This document shows, one piece after another, positions 21,413 to 31,186 of a stretch of DNA of 64,000 nucleotides. Positions within the stretch are counted from its first letter, which is position 1. Each line of letters opens with the position of its first letter. The stretch is taken from assembly GCA_905221605.1 (NCBI GenBank), contig CAJNDS010002161.1:564294-628293 (forward strand), given 5' to 3'. The stretch is from Symbiodinium natans (Eukaryota; Sar; Dinophyceae; Suessiales; Symbiodiniaceae). Under the pieces are notes generated by a model, which saw only the letters and a list, made by a program, of their open reading frames with translations, did not search any database and was not told the origin of the DNA. The position numbers and the translations under genes were made by a program.

Positions 21413-21467
21413 GGAACCTAACTCCCTCACTCCCTGCTACGAACCAGTAAGCTAGCGTTCTACAAAG

Positions 21468-21595
21468 GAGTCAGAGACACGACCGCGGGGAGGACGTTGA
21501 GTGGAATAACATGGGAGTCCGCTGAGCGGAAGCTTCGTCGGAGGTGCCCATTCGAAAGGCTTCAACCACATCCCAAATGACGGCCAAGAAGCCCA
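21468..21595 (-). CDS. Candidate exon WDVVEAFRMGTSDEASAQRT
   Basis: The minus frame is open for about 38 codons and continues PMLFHSTSSPRSCL to a TGA. AG sites and a GC donor (GACGAA/GCTTCC) lie inside, so the exon may be shorter. Plus is also open here but less protein-like. Possibly the 3-prime part of the C2 gene. Confidence 0.35.
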
Positions 21596-22320
21596 AGCCA
21601 GGCCCAAACCCAGAACCCCTAAACACCAAACTCCCAAAACCTAAACCCTAAATCCGAAAGCCGAAACCAAATCCTAAACCTTATAGGCCCTATACCCTAA
21701 ACTGAAACCCCGGGGCCAAAGGCCTGAACTCCCAAATCTAACAAACAAGCCGGAAGCCCGGAAGAAGCTGTAAGAGGCACCTTATAGTTGACCATGAAAA
21801 TGAGAGACTCGCCCTGCAGCTTGCGTTTACTTGCTTGTTTTTGGGAAGGGAAGGTATACCAGGGTTTTGTGGGCTTTTTGGAGGGGCTTGTTGAGGCCTT
21901 CTACGGCTGAAAGGGTTGAATTTGGTGGGGGTCTGCGGGAGGTTTAGGGAAGGTTAAGGGCTCAGGATTTTAGGCAACTGCAGCACAAGGCCTTAGGATT
22001 TTCACACGTCGCGGGGTGTTGTTCGGCTGGCTCGGATTTTTGTTGGAAGGTCGCTGTGCGGTCCGCTGAGGAATCCCATGGTTGAGGGTTGAGTTTTTGG
22101 TTCAGGGGCATTTTTCCGGGTCATTCTGCGTAGGGAGGGGTGTAGGATCACATCGGGTTTATATAGGGGTACACCCTAACGACATTTCATGAGTTTTCGA
22201 ACCCACGGGGCCATTCGTTAGGGCTTCTTTGGGTTACAGGGCTCTGATAAACTTACAGGCGAATTATGTGAGTTTAGGAGATTCTGGCTTCGGGGTTCGG
22301 GGCTGTTTCAAGCTCAGGTC

Positions 22321-22395
22321 GTCGTGACTCACAAGAGCAGGCTCCTCCAGAATCACCATCTCAGTCCTTGGCTTGCGGATCTTGATTCTCCCCTG
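22321..22395 (-). CDS. Candidate exon GRIKIRKPRTEMVILEEPAL
   Basis: Begins after GCAAGCAG/GGG on the minus strand. A GC donor (GGA/GCCTGC) is possible after EE. It lies downstream of the C2 exons on the same strand; continuity of the gene is inferred. Confidence 0.4.
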
Positions 22396-22410
22396 CTTGC
22401 AGAAGTCATA

Positions 22411-22498
22411 CAGGGGCCTGAATAGCTAGAATAGGGTTTTGGGGGTTGTTATAGTAGAATTAGAAAGGAGCCGTGAGGGAACAATTATTCCGATAGTA
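22411..22498. mobile_element. B-family TIR element
   Basis: GGGGCCTGAATAGCTAGAATAG at the left and ACAATTATTCCGATAG at the right are the family's ends. Confidence 0.65.
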
Positions 22499-22568
22499 AG
22501 CTCCCAAAGCAGGTTCCCCAACTGTATCATGCTTCAACAAACTCGTCACTTGTCGTGTGCCTCTCGGC

Positions 22569-22689
22569 TTAGCGCAGTCGGTTCCAGAGAACATGGATAG
22601 TGTTCGAAGACTGGCAGTTGACCAACATACGGCTCCAAAAACCGGCCGGAGAGACGAGAGCTTTGCCTATCATTTCCCTCGTCTGGGAT
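22569..22689 (-). CDS. Candidate C2-domain tail exon (SQTREMIGKALVSPAGFWSR)
   Basis: After the acceptor TTGTTTGCAG the minus strand is open for 39 codons to TAA. QTREMIGKALV fits the conserved end of a C2 domain, where a D-x-x-IG-x-a-x-x-p-L pattern is expected. An intermediate exon covering the preceding strand has not been found, so linkage to 23170-23257 is inferred. The plus strand carries a 91-codon frame over the same bases, which I regard as the shadow. Confidence 0.4.
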
Positions 22690-22867
22690 CTGCAAACAAG
22701 TTCGTTTCTCAAATAGTTGATGAACCCTCGTCTGATGGGAGACAGGGAGGGGTGCGGGGGTGCAGGGGTAGGGGTGGACGCCGAACCCCTTGCTACGGCA
22801 ACTGCCCCGAACCTGAAGTCACAACACGCTGAAGTACCTGGCCCAGCAACCATACGATCGTCAAGGT

Positions 22868-23077
22868 ACCATGTTTGGGGTAGCCTACTTTATAAGGGAA
22901 CCTAGGTTCGAGAAAAGGGGCAAACGGGCATCACTGGGCTACCAAGAGTAGGGCTTCGTACGGCGCTGCTTTGGGTGGCATCAGGTTTGGAAGTAAGGTA
23001 ACTATGATTATGACGGGTTGACGCCTATTTAGGGGACTTCTAACCCTACTCATAGCTACCCATGAACCTTCAAGTAG
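22868..23077. mobile_element. E-family element followed by an A-family right half
   Basis: 22868-22946 ends CACTGGGCTACCAAG (E family). About 22990-23077 ends TACCCATGAACCTTCAAGTA (A family) and abuts the telomeric array at 23078-23165. Confidence 0.6.
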
Positions 23078-23165
23078 CCCTAAACCCTAAACCCTAAACC
23101 CTAAACCCTAAACCCTAAACCCTAAACCCTAAACCCTAAACCCTAAACCCTAAACCCTAAACCCG
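23078..23165. repeat. Telomeric array, CCCTAAA
   Basis: Twelve clean units directly 3-prime (on minus) of C2 exon 3, so probably intronic. Confidence 0.95.
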
Positions 23166-23169
23166 AAGC

Positions 23170-23257
23170 TGCAGACGAAGCATCGACTCCTCCCAGGTCG
23201 GGCTGTCGCCTTCCTCGACGGCCCGTGTGCGAAAGCTGGGTTCGTCGCGGCCCATGA
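23170..23257 (-). CDS. C2 gene exon 3
   Basis: 88 bp; acceptor GCGAAG, GC donor CTGCA/GCTTCGG. Reads SFRTRAVEEGDSPTWEESML, the most diagnostic C2 stretch. The plus-strand alternative is open but matches nothing. Confidence 0.6.
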
Positions 23258-24917
23258 CTTCGCAAAGGCAATACCTCAGTGAACAACTTACTGTTGGCTA
23301 GTAGGGAATGAGGGAGTGAGGTACCCTATATCCCCCTATATATATACATACATGTACACCCTTTAAGGGGTGAGGGCTCAGGGTTCGGAAGTTTTGGGTT
23401 CTCAAGGAGCGAGTTTAGAGTTCAGGGCTTCCACAGGTTCAGGACATTCAGAGCTCTGTGCCGTCAGCTCAGATTGCGGAAAGGTAAACAGGCCACATAA
23501 GGACCAGCGAGGGCTTCGCGAGTAAGGCATCATTGCACACAGTTATCAAAAGGAGGATACTTGACACAAACTTGCAGGCGCAGCACGCAAGCTACAACTG
23601 CAACGTCTTGAACCCTAAACCCTAAACCCTAAACCCGCATCAGGCAGGGCTTCGAAAGCAGACCTGCGGCGAGACGAAGAGCGGATCGTCCAAGCCAAGG
23701 TACGGCTGCACTGCGCCGCGAGCAAACCTGTAAGATCAGACTTGGCTTGGCTCGCGGCTTGGTTCCTTTCAAAGGGGGGCCCTTGACATGAACCAGAAAA
23801 CAAGGGCAAAAGGGTAACCCTAAATCCTAAAACCTAAACCCTAAACCCACCACTGGGCTACCAAGTTCAGGTCTGGAGTTCAGAGATGATAAAGCGTTCC
23901 GGTGTGTGTTTTCCTGCTGTACGCTCGGGGGTTTCTTGCGACCTTCAATGCAGGGCTGGTTCCAATCTTGAACCCTTTCGCTCGTATGGAAGCCCTAGGC
24001 CCTAAACCCTAGAGCCTGAACCCTTATCAAACATTATCAAACCCTAAACTCTGTCTCCAATCCTTCTCTCAAGGAAAGCTGCATGCTTAGGACATCGCTT
24101 CCTCGCATCCTGGCTTGAAATCTAGCTGAACTGAACTCATACTAGCCGTCCACCGCCCAAGTCGCGAAAACCTCCATAGACCCCAAACCCTAAACCCTAA
24201 GCCCTAAACCCAAAACCGTAAGCCCATGCTTAAACCCGAGTACTCTCGATCCCAAACCCGAACACTGAGCCCCAACACTGAAACAATGAAATGGGTTTAG
24301 CGTTTAGGGGTTAGAGTTTAGGGCTTCATACTTAGGGTTTATATGGCCCGATCGGTTTCTAGGCTGAGCCCATCGCAGAAGCAGGCTCAGAAAACCCCAA
24401 CACCAACAGACACTCCTAAACCCGTGAACTTCCTGAACTCCCAAATGCCAAACCCCTACCCTACCTTGACCTCCCTACCTAAACCCCCAAAGTATTCAAA
24501 ATCTTGGCCCCTTTCGCTGCGTTTCGCGCTATGTCTTACATATGCCCTGGGGGCCCAGGAAAACCCTAAACCCTGAACCCTCTAAACCCTCTAAACCCTA
24601 TAAACCCTCTACACCCTCCAAACCAACTAAACCCTCCAAACCCTCCAAACCCTCGAAACCCTCTAAACCCTCTAAACCCTATAAACCCTCTAAACCCTAA
24701 ACCCTCTAAAACCTCTAAACCCTATGAACCCTCTAAACCCTAAACCCTACACCCTACACCCCCTAAACCCCCTAAACCCTCTAAACCCTAAACCCTACAC
24801 CTTAAACCCTACACCATCCTACACCCTAAACGCTCCATTGCCACCCAGGTTCAGCTCCGGCGCAACCTCTCGGAGCCCGCGCGCTGAAACGAGGCGGACA
24901 TGCAGCGCCAGGTCCTT
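23170..24917 (-). CDS. C2-domain protein gene (three chained exons)
   Basis: Three minus-strand exons read a C2 domain in order: 24917-24868 (KDLALHVRLVSARGLR, first strand), 23727-23660 (FARGAVQPYLGLDDPLFVSP, the SDPYV region) and 23257-23170 (MGRDEPSFRTRAVEEGDSPT then WEES, the x-RT-x-V...P-x-W-E strands). Phases fit: exon 2 ends in 1 base and exon 3 starts with 2. C2 domains usually bind phospholipid, often with calcium. Only part of the acidic calcium ligands can be checked here. Introns are 1140 and 402 bp; the long one holds a CCCTCTAAA telomere-like array. The intron between exons 2 and 3 is GC-AG. The 1140-bp intron is one base ambiguous (GT-GG or GG-AG). Upstream lysine-rich (25.7-26.1 kb) and downstream (22.6, 22.3, 21.5 kb) minus-strand frames may belong to it. 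Confidence 0.6.
23660..23727 (-). CDS. C2 gene exon 2
   Basis: 68 bp; acceptor CTTACAG/G, GC donor GTCT/GCTTTC. Reads GLDDPLFVSPQV, aligned with the G-x-SDPYV segment of C2. An overlapping plus frame (ADLRRDEERIVQAKV) looks equally protein-like but does not chain. Confidence 0.55.
23755..23865. mobile_element. E-family TIR element containing a telomeric tract
   Basis: Element sequence (GGTTCCTTTCAAAGG, ending CACTGGGCTACCAAG) is split by CCCTAAA units at 23816-23849. Confidence 0.65.
24181..24340. repeat. Small decayed telomeric arrays
   Basis: CCCTAAA units at 24181-24230 and TTTAGGG at 24293-24340. 23880-24180 holds no gene that I can support. Confidence 0.75.
24560..24835. repeat. Nonamer telomere-like array CCCTCTAAA
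   Basis: About 20 units of CCCTCTAAA, CCCTATAAA and CCCTACAC lie inside the first C2 intron. Confidence 0.9.
24868..24917 (-). CDS. C2 gene exon 1 (of those found)
   Basis: 50 bp; acceptor TACGCCCAG. Reads LALHVRLVSARGL, the typical first C2 strand (hydrophobic alternation, then ARGL). The donor side is one base ambiguous. The upstream sense flank is telomeric CCCTAAA. Confidence 0.6.
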
Positions 24918-24924
24918 CTGGGCG

Positions 24925-25235
24925 TAGGGTTGAGGGTTTAGGGTTTAGGGTTCAGGGTTTAGGGTTTGGGGTTTAGGGTTTAGGATTTAGGGTCAGGGTT
25001 TAGGGTTTAGGGTTTAGGGTTTAGGGTTTAGGGTTTAGGGTTTAGGGTTTAGGGTTTAGGGTTTAGGGTTTAGGGTTTAGGGTTTGGGGTGTAGGGTGTA
25101 GGGTTTAGGGTTTAGGGTTTGGGGTATAGGGTTTAGGGTCTAGGGTTTAGGGTTTAGGGTTTAGGGTTTAGGGCCAGGGTTTAGGGTTTAGGGCCCTAAG
25201 CCCTAAGCCCTAAACCCTAAACCCTAAACCCAGAA
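24925..25235. repeat. Long TTTAGGG array ending in a head-to-head junction
   Basis: About 38 TTTAGGG units with GGTGTAG and GGTCTAG variants run to 25193. CCCTAAG/CCCTAAA units follow with no spacer. The plus-strand order TTTAGGG then CCCTAAA is that of two fused telomere ends. Confidence 0.95.
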
Positions 25236-25389
25236 CCAGGGTCTAGGGTTTAGCAGCTTTGGGGGGTAGGGCTTCTTTGGGGGATTCTAGACTTATCGGG
25301 TTACAGGGTTACGGGGTTGAGGGTTCAGGGTTGTGAGGCTTTAGGGCTAAGGCTTATATGCGTTTGGGACTTTGTTGGCTGTGGTGCTT

Positions 25390-25460
25390 AGACCCTAAAC
25401 CCTAAACCTTAAGCCTAAACCCTAAGCCCTAAGCCCTATAAACCCTAAACCCTAAACCGT
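25390..25460. repeat. Telomeric array, CCCTAAA/CCTAAGC
   Basis: Short mixed array. 25240-25390 holds scattered TTTAGGG relics. Confidence 0.8.
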
Positions 25461-25627
25461 GGGCTTCCCTGTGCTAGACACCATAAACCTCAAGTACACC
25501 TCGCAAGACCCTCAAGCAGTGACTTCCGCAAGATTCCCCTACAACCCAATAGCCTGAACACTCGGCCTTATCACCCTGTAGCTGAAAACTAAACCTTTCA
25601 AACCCAAACTCTTCAGAAAGACAGCGA

Positions 25628-26107
25628 CTATGCAGATCCAATTTTGCCGACATTCGGCACCGACACCCTCCACGCAAAGATGTCCGAAATTGGACGCCGA
25701 GGTGCCTTCTTTTTACAGGTACCCGGCCTGGCTGCGCTCTTGCTGGCCGTGGCCTTGGCAAAAACCTGACTGAATCGACGCTTCACTTTTGCTGCTGCCG
25801 GCTTCTTCTTTGTCTTTCCGGCGGCCCCGCACTTGGCATCGCAGTTCTTCCTCTTCTTCTCACGCTGCTGCTTGGCGCCAGCTGCCTGCCAGCAGCCCAG
25901 ACAATCTGGCGCGAGCTGGTTCTTCTTCCATTTGAACATAATCACAGGGCCCTCTCCATCGTGTTCTCCATCTGTACGCTTCGCGGCTTTCGACTCCGAC
26001 TTTGCAGGGCTCCAGTTAATCAAGGAAAGGCAATGAATGAGAGCCATGCCAACTGCCCTCACGTGCATGGTGTTGCCAGCTAAGAAGCAAAGCTGTCTGG
26101 CCGACAA
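25628..26107 (-). CDS. Lysine-rich open frame, probable exon
   Basis: A 159-codon minus-strand frame, one of the longest here outside repeats. Its middle reads MFKWKKNQLAPDCLGCWQAA, followed by a run rich in K, R, C and A with a charged, nuclear-protein-like character. The frame probably overruns the exon: a GT donor (CCGG/GTACCTG) lies near 25720 and an AG site near the 26000 end. It is on the same strand as and upstream of the C2 exons, so it may be that gene's amino-terminal part. No family recognised. Confidence 0.45.
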   Translation of the reverse strand: MSARQLCFLAGNTMHVRAVGMALIHCLSLINWSPAKSESKAAKRTDGEHDGEGPVIMFKWKKNQLAPDCLGCWQAAGAKQQREKKRKNCDAKCGAAGKTKKKPAAAKVKRRFSQVFAKATASKSAARPGTCKKKAPRRPISDIFAWRVSVPNVGKIGSA

Positions 26108-26163
26108 GCTGGCCGGAGGCTTGAGGCTTGAGGCTTTAGGGTTTAGGGTTTAGGGCTCCTCCC

Positions 26164-26245
26164 TGAAGCCACGCCTGCGGCATCGGGCCGCACGCGCCCC
26201 GCGAAGGGGCGCACCTGCATGCTCATGGGCTTTGCAGTAGACGCC
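26164..26245 (-). CDS. Candidate exon SMQVRPFAGRVRPDAAGVAS
   Basis: Open minus frame after ACTGCAAAG. Same strand as the lysine-rich frame. Plus is also open. Confidence 0.25.
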
Positions 26246-26283
26246 CCCAATTTGGGGGGGTTTACGAACCTAATGGACCCCTA

Positions 26284-26535
26284 AGCCCTGGGTTTAGGTT
26301 TTAGGGTTTATTAGGGTTTAGGGCTTAGGGTCCCCAAAAAGTAGGATTCCCTTATAATAAGGACCCAATAAGGTACCCCCTAGTTTCGGACCCCCCCCCA
26401 TTTAGAGGCTCATGGGTACTTGCAAGCAGGGTTCTACGTAGGGAAACTGCTCACTGTAGTGGAAACCCAACCCCACATCCACTCATTAACCCTAAACCCT
26501 AAACCCTAAACCCTAAACCCTAAATCCTAAACCCT
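26284..26535. repeat. Telomeric relics, K-family repeat and A-family left half
   Basis: 26284-26330 telomeric, 26326-26403 K family (CCCTTATAATAAGGACCC), 26405-26455 A-family left end (GGCTCATGGGTACTTGCAAG), 26487-26535 CCCTAAA array. Confidence 0.7.
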
Positions 26536-26892
26536 GTGTTTCATGCGAGTCCTTGCTCTTCACATCAGCCCTAAACCAGAGTTGCTCGAGGTTTGTGATC
26601 CTCAAGGACAGGGTTTGTAAAACTGGCAGTCCATTCTATCTAGTAATGATGTAGGGCTGCAGTGCTTGTCGCTTGCTGTCTCTTGCTGTTTCATTACATG
26701 CGTGCTTCCAGGCACGAAACGACAGCAAACAACACAACGAGTTGAAGTGTGAAACACAAGACCAACGAAGGCTACACAGCAACGCACCTGGTTGGCTGTT
26801 CAACTGAGCAGGCACGCCTCACCATTCCCGCCTCACCATTCCAGCCCGTCGCCTGGAAAATGTCTCAAACCTCGTCAGAAATGAAAAACCAA

Positions 26893-27166
26893 CCCTAAAC
26901 CCTACACCCTAAACCCTACATCGTAAAAGCTTAGGAAGGTAACCCTGCCTTTCTCGTGTTTTGTCAGTACTCTCGTGTTGAAGCTCTAAGGCTCCCCGAC
27001 CCAAAGGTCCGGACCCGAAGCCGCCTAAATACTTCAGGGCATGGAACCTAGCCCTTAGGGCTCAAGGACCCCAAACCCTAAACCCTAAACCCTAAACCCT
27101 AAACCCTAAACCCTGAACCCTATATAAACCCTAAACCCTAAACCCTAAACCCTAAACCCTAAACCT
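26893..27166. repeat. Telomeric arrays, CCCTAAA
   Basis: Small array at 26893-26918 and a longer one at 27070-27166. 26540-26890 shows no supported gene. Confidence 0.9.
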
Positions 27167-27195
27167 TCACCTTCGGGCCGTGCCTCACATGCCGC

Positions 27196-27254
27196 GCAGC
27201 GCTGCGGAGGCGCCGGCAGCCATGCCCGCGAGCTGCTGCAGTTTTCTGTGCGTC
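27196..27254 (-). CDS. Candidate exon KLQQLAGMAAGASAALRG, strand uncertain
   Basis: The minus strand has acceptor CGACGCACAG and donor GGCAT/GTGAGG. The plus strand is equally well bounded (CGCAG ... CGTCG/GTGAGG) and reads RCGGAGSHARELLQFSVR. One is real, and I cannot tell which. Confidence 0.3.
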
Positions 27255-27262
27255 GGTGAGGT

Positions 27263-27462
27263 AACAGGGTTTAGGGTTGGGGGTTTAGGGGTTTAGGGGT
27301 TTAGGGGTTTAGGGGTTTAGGGGTTTAGGGGTTTAGGGTTGGGGGTTTAGGGGTTTAGGGGTTTAGGGGTTTAGGGGTTTAGGGGTTTAGGGGTTTAGGG
27401 GTTTAGGGGTTTAGGGGTTTAGGAGTTTAGGGGTTCAGGGTTTAGGAATTAGGGTTTAGGGC
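27263..27462. repeat. Octamer telomere-variant array TTTAGGGG
   Basis: About 20 units of the 8-bp form, nearly pure, followed by decayed TTTAGGG. Confidence 0.95.
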
Positions 27463-27569
27463 GCGGAGCAACGTTATGCCTAAAAAATTGTTTTCGTAAT
27501 ACGTGCCCAAACTATTGCACGATGGTCTATACCAGATTGCTCCAGGTAGGGCTCAACAACTTCGGGCTT

Positions 27570-28180
27570 GGGGTTTAGGGTTTAGGGTTTAGGGTTTGGG
27601 GTTTCCCCCCCTCCCCTAAGTAAGGACCTTGTAGGTGTAGAGTGCAGGTCATTTTCAGTTTGGATGAGGGGTTTGCAAAGGAAGGGATTAAGCACGTGGT
27701 CTTGGAGGGCTTCAGCTTGTGACTCAGAATTCACGGTCCCTCCTGGAGCATAGGATCCGGGCCCGCGGCAGACTCCTACCCCGCACTGTCTCACTCTTTC
27801 TCTTGGCCTCTCGCAATTTACGTGTTTCATTTCTTGTTTTCCTTTTTTCGGTATTTGTGGTAGGTCCTTTATTTCGCTTTTGTTTTTAGTTTTGTTCTCT
27901 CCCCCTGTAATTAATCCTCTGAACTGATCCCCGTCAAAGTAGGGCAAAACAGGCACCTTGAACTCCAAACGTCCAAACCCATCAACCCAATAATACGGCC
28001 GGGCTAAGGTTTGTTTTTATGGGTTTGCTCCTGGTGACAACTCTGACCCTTGGGGGCCCTACCAAACCACCCCAAACCCAAAGGGATGTGTCGCTTTTGG
28101 GCTTTGCGGTTCTAAGAACGTGTGGTTCATCGGGGTTTAGGAATTTCGGGTTTTAGGGCAGGGTTCTGTGGGCCCCTTAA
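27570..28180. other. Sparse stretch with a pyrimidine-rich segment
   Basis: A short TTTAGGG array (27570-27605), then C/T-rich sequence (27780-27860). A 128-codon minus frame over it has no convincing protein character. No gene supported. Confidence 0.5.
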
Positions 28181-28434
28181 GAAGCTAAAGCTTCCAGAAA
28201 CGAACTGTGCATTGGCACTCCGCTACTATAAGGAAACTTGCAGATGACCATGTACGCGCCTGGCGCAGTCCGAATCCAGGTAAGCTCCGGACCCTCCCCG
28301 CTCTCCAGAAGCTATATTTAAACCGCGCAGGCCCCATCCGAACTCTCTTCCCACCGATCTCTTTCGACGCCTCCACACCGGCGCCACAAAACCTTAGAAT
28401 TTTCCGATTAGGGTTTAGGGTTCAGGGTTTAGGT

Positions 28435-28820
28435 TCTGTTGAAGCGACCAAGAGGCAGGCCCCAAAGGCTGTTTCCTCATTTCTCTCGACCGCGTGCCGA
28501 ATCAGGGAGGCCCCTCAAACTGGAGAAGAAGCCATAACATAAGGTTCCACAGTGCGCGCAGGGATGTGGAGCATCATCTTAGAGCTCAAGAATGGCTGCT
28601 GTTTGCATTAGGGCCCCGGCACATCACCGCATGCGCACGCATTAAAATCTTTGGTGCGGCATCCTCTGCTTCAGCCGTCCACTTCGCGGACAAATGCAGA
28701 GTAGGATGCTGCGGGGCCCCCTCTGCCGTGCTACACAGGTGGAACATGACTGTACATCAGACGCAGAATATCAGCACGTCATTAAGCATACAGGAATCTG
28801 GGTGCCGAATATCACCCTAA
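28435..28820 (+). CDS. Candidate coding segment(s), unknown
   Basis: The plus strand is open in one frame at 28435-28543 (EATKRQAPKAVSSFLSTACR) and in another at 28494-28820 (RRDVEHHLRAQEWLLFALGP continuing). The second has over 100 codons without telomeric sequence. Splice sites are not resolved and no family was recognised. Confidence 0.35.
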
Positions 28821-28904
28821 ACCCTAAACTCTAAACAGTTCTAAACACTAGACCCCAAATCCTAAACCCTACACCCTTCACGGGGATTCCAACAGCAAGC
28901 CTAG

Positions 28905-29030
28905 GTTGCTAACATCGTTGTAGCCTGGAAGACGGCGCCGGGGGGCCCCAAAGGCGGCTGACCTTTGAACCTCTGGGAACACGAAGGGATCCCCGGCATG
29001 TAGTCTGGCGTCCAGGGTGACCCTAGGGTT
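28905..29030 (-). CDS. Candidate exon DARLHAGDPFVFPEVQRSAA
   Basis: Long open minus frame with protein-like composition. An alternative shorter exon after TTCCCAG ends at a GC donor (CAG/GCTACA). Function unknown. Confidence 0.3.
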
Positions 29031-29329
29031 GGGCCCTTATAGCCTAAACCTCAAACCTGATAAACCCTAACCCTTATAAACCCTAAACTGTACACCCTAT
29101 GAATCCGAAACCCTCAAAGCAAAAAGCCCGGGGATCCGAATGGGAATCTGGAGCTGGCAGGCGGATTCGCATGGCTGTCAGCCCGCAAAAAATTTGCACG
29201 AAGACCCAGAGAGCTCGATGCCCCCTCGTTTGCCACAACGGAAGATGGGGGTTTACAAAAACCCCCCCCAAAGTAATAGGATTCGCTTCTAATGGGGCAC
29301 AGGGTAAAGGACCTCTGGGTATAAAGACC

Positions 29330-29400
29330 TTATAACTTAGAACTTATGACTTGTAACTTACAACTTATAACTTATAACTTATAACTTATAACTTACAAGT
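29330..29400. repeat. AACTTAT heptamer array
   Basis: About ten AACTTAT/AACTTAC units. The unit has the telomere repeat's length but an unrelated sequence. Confidence 0.9.
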
Positions 29401-29525
29401 TCCTTAACTAAGGGGGCATTGGGCTCCCTGCGGAGTGGCAGTTCTGGACCTGAGTTCCAAAGGCTCGGAAGAATAGGACCCCAAAGACCGGACTACGAGG
29501 CCCTGATGTGGCACAAGCCCCATGC

Positions 29526-29593
29526 GGTTTAGGGTTTAGGGTTTAGGGTTTAGGGTTTAGGGTTTAGGGTTTAGGGTTTAGGGTTTAGGGTTT
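29526..29593. repeat. Telomeric array, TTTAGGG
   Basis: Nine clean units. The preceding spacer is open on plus (PDYEALMWHKPHA), a possible exon end. Confidence 0.95.
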
Positions 29594-29837
29594 TCAAAGT
29601 CAAGGGCTCGAAGCTTATAAGTCCAACCGCTGTTCGGAAGAGGAAAGGGCTGGCCCTGACAACCCCTACGTAGGGTGAGGGATCTTGAAGTGATTCACCT
29701 ACGCCTTTACGAGGCATACCGGTAAATAAACAACTAGAGCCGGGGGCCGGGGGTCAGGGAGGAGTGATCCAGGGAGAAAGCTCCGAGACTCAGAGGAAAT
29801 CTGCCCTGGATCAAGCGGCGGCTGGCTGCTCCATCTA

Positions 29838-29905
29838 GGTTTCAGCCTGCCGAGGTCGCAGCTTGCAGATGTGAAGAGGAACCCGCGAGTGGGGCTTCAT
29901 CTACC
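29838..29905 (+). CDS. Candidate exon after TTTCAG, frame uncertain
   Basis: Two plus frames are open (PAEVAACRCEEEPASGASST and LPRSQLADVKRNPRVGLHLP). The acceptor is good but the donor is unknown. Confidence 0.25.
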
Positions 29906-30136
29906 CAGTGATAGGGGAATACAGCACCATTGGGCGTCTTGGACTTGAGGGCTTGGGATTTCGGCCGGGTTCACGGTCTCGATCTTGGGCTTGCATTGGG
30001 ATCGGGTGTTTCTGTAAACCCTGAATTCCCCTCAAGGGAGTATCATGGGAATGTGTGGTGTATTCAAAGGGTTGGGGAATGTGGAATACTACGGGAGTTC
30101 ACCTATTCCTGCAAGCCCTCACTCCCCTCAAGCCCT

Positions 30137-30334
30137 CAACCCTAAACCCCAAACCCCGAAACCCGAACCCTAAACCCTAAACCCCGAACCCTAAACCCTA
30201 AACCCTAAACCCTAAACCCTCAACCTTACTCAACCCTCAAGTCCCAGAGACCTCAACCCTAAGCCTCTAACCCTAAACCCTAAACCCTAAACCCTAAACC
30301 CTAAACCCTAAACCCTAAACCCTAAACCCTAAAC
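30137..30334. repeat. Telomeric arrays, CCCTAAA
   Basis: 30137-30225 with CCCGAAA variants; 30260-30334 nearly pure. Confidence 0.95.
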
Positions 30335-30336
30335 CC

Positions 30337-30437
30337 ATCTTCGAACCGACTTGGCAGGCGCCTCCCATCACCGCATCAGGCCAAGCCCAGCCGGTACCCG
30401 GGTCTTGGCAGCACGGGCTCAATGGCACGTTCAAGGG
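30337..30437 (+). CDS. Candidate exon IFEPTWQAPPITASGQAQPV
   Basis: Open from the end of a telomeric array and continuing PGSWQHGLNGTFKG. A CTTGGCAG/G inside is a likely acceptor. Function unknown. Confidence 0.35.
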
Positions 30438-30487
30438 TTTTGGATGTCAATTAAGGGCTTAAAGGTTGAAGGCTCTAACCTTACACT

Positions 30488-30880
30488 GGGATGAACCTTA
30501 AAACCCTCTGAAACATGTTCCTGAATATGATCCTCTTAAACCCTACAAGCGAATATATGTAGAAAGGTCTCCGAGTAAACTGCGAGAAAGCCCTGCGGAA
30601 GTCTTCTTTTTATCTCTTGTATTGTTATCCTCCTCTTTCGCTTGCTCTTCCTCTTCACTTTCGATTCACGGGTTACTTGTTTCCTGCATTTTTCGTTGGC
30701 TCGCACTTCGTCTTTTCCAACTCTTCCTCTTTCACTCCATCTTTGTGTCATACTGCCTCTTTCTCTTCCACTTCTGCTTTGGCCTCGTGGTTACCTCATG
30801 TGGATGCTGAGTCATACCTACAACCGACAAACCGCTGTGCCTGCAAGGCTTCCGAAATCGAGACTAAATTTTAAAATGCC
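30488..30880. other. I-family repeat and pyrimidine-rich stretch
   Basis: 30488-30562 is an I-family repeat (CCTGAATATGATCCTCTTAA). 30600-30780 is C/T-rich and open in several frames, including a lysine-rich minus frame. I regard these as composition effects. Confidence 0.5.
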
Positions 30881-31004
30881 CTTTTGTTGTTCAGGGTTTG
30901 GCCAGCCTCACAACAAGGGGAAGAAAATGGTCGAAATAAGGGTAGCAAGGGAATGCAAGACATCAAAGCATGTCGCTGCTACAGTGGCAGCCTCACGAAA
31001 CCTA

Positions 31005-31078
31005 ACCCCTAAACCCAAAACCCTGAACCCAAAACCCTGAACCCTAAACCTGGAACCCTAAACCCTAAACCCTGAACC
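31005..31078. repeat. Telomeric array, CCCTGAA/CCCTAAA
   Basis: Mixed heptamers just before an exon-like spacer. Confidence 0.85.
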
Positions 31079-31086
31079 TTGGGCCG

Positions 31087-31175
31087 GGAGCTCGACGGAC
31101 TTGGCAAAGTGGCTTCGCAAACTTGCCTCGCCGCTGAGTCGGAACCTCGGAAGTCGAAGTCCCACAACTTAGACA
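31087..31175 (+). CDS. Candidate exon ELDGLGKVASQTCLAAESEP
   Basis: An open plus frame continuing RKSKSHNLD, hydrophilic. Splice sites unresolved. Confidence 0.35.
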
Positions 31176-31186
31176 GGATTTAGGGT

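Noticed and set aside
22557-22832. 91-codon plus-strand frame
   Set aside because: The minus frame after TTTGCAG fits the end of a C2 domain. The plus frame has no domain. It remains possible.
23640-23760. Plus-strand frame ADLRRDEERIVQAKVRLHCA
   Set aside because: Very protein-like, but the minus strand here chains in phase into a C2 domain, so the plus frame is taken as a shadow.
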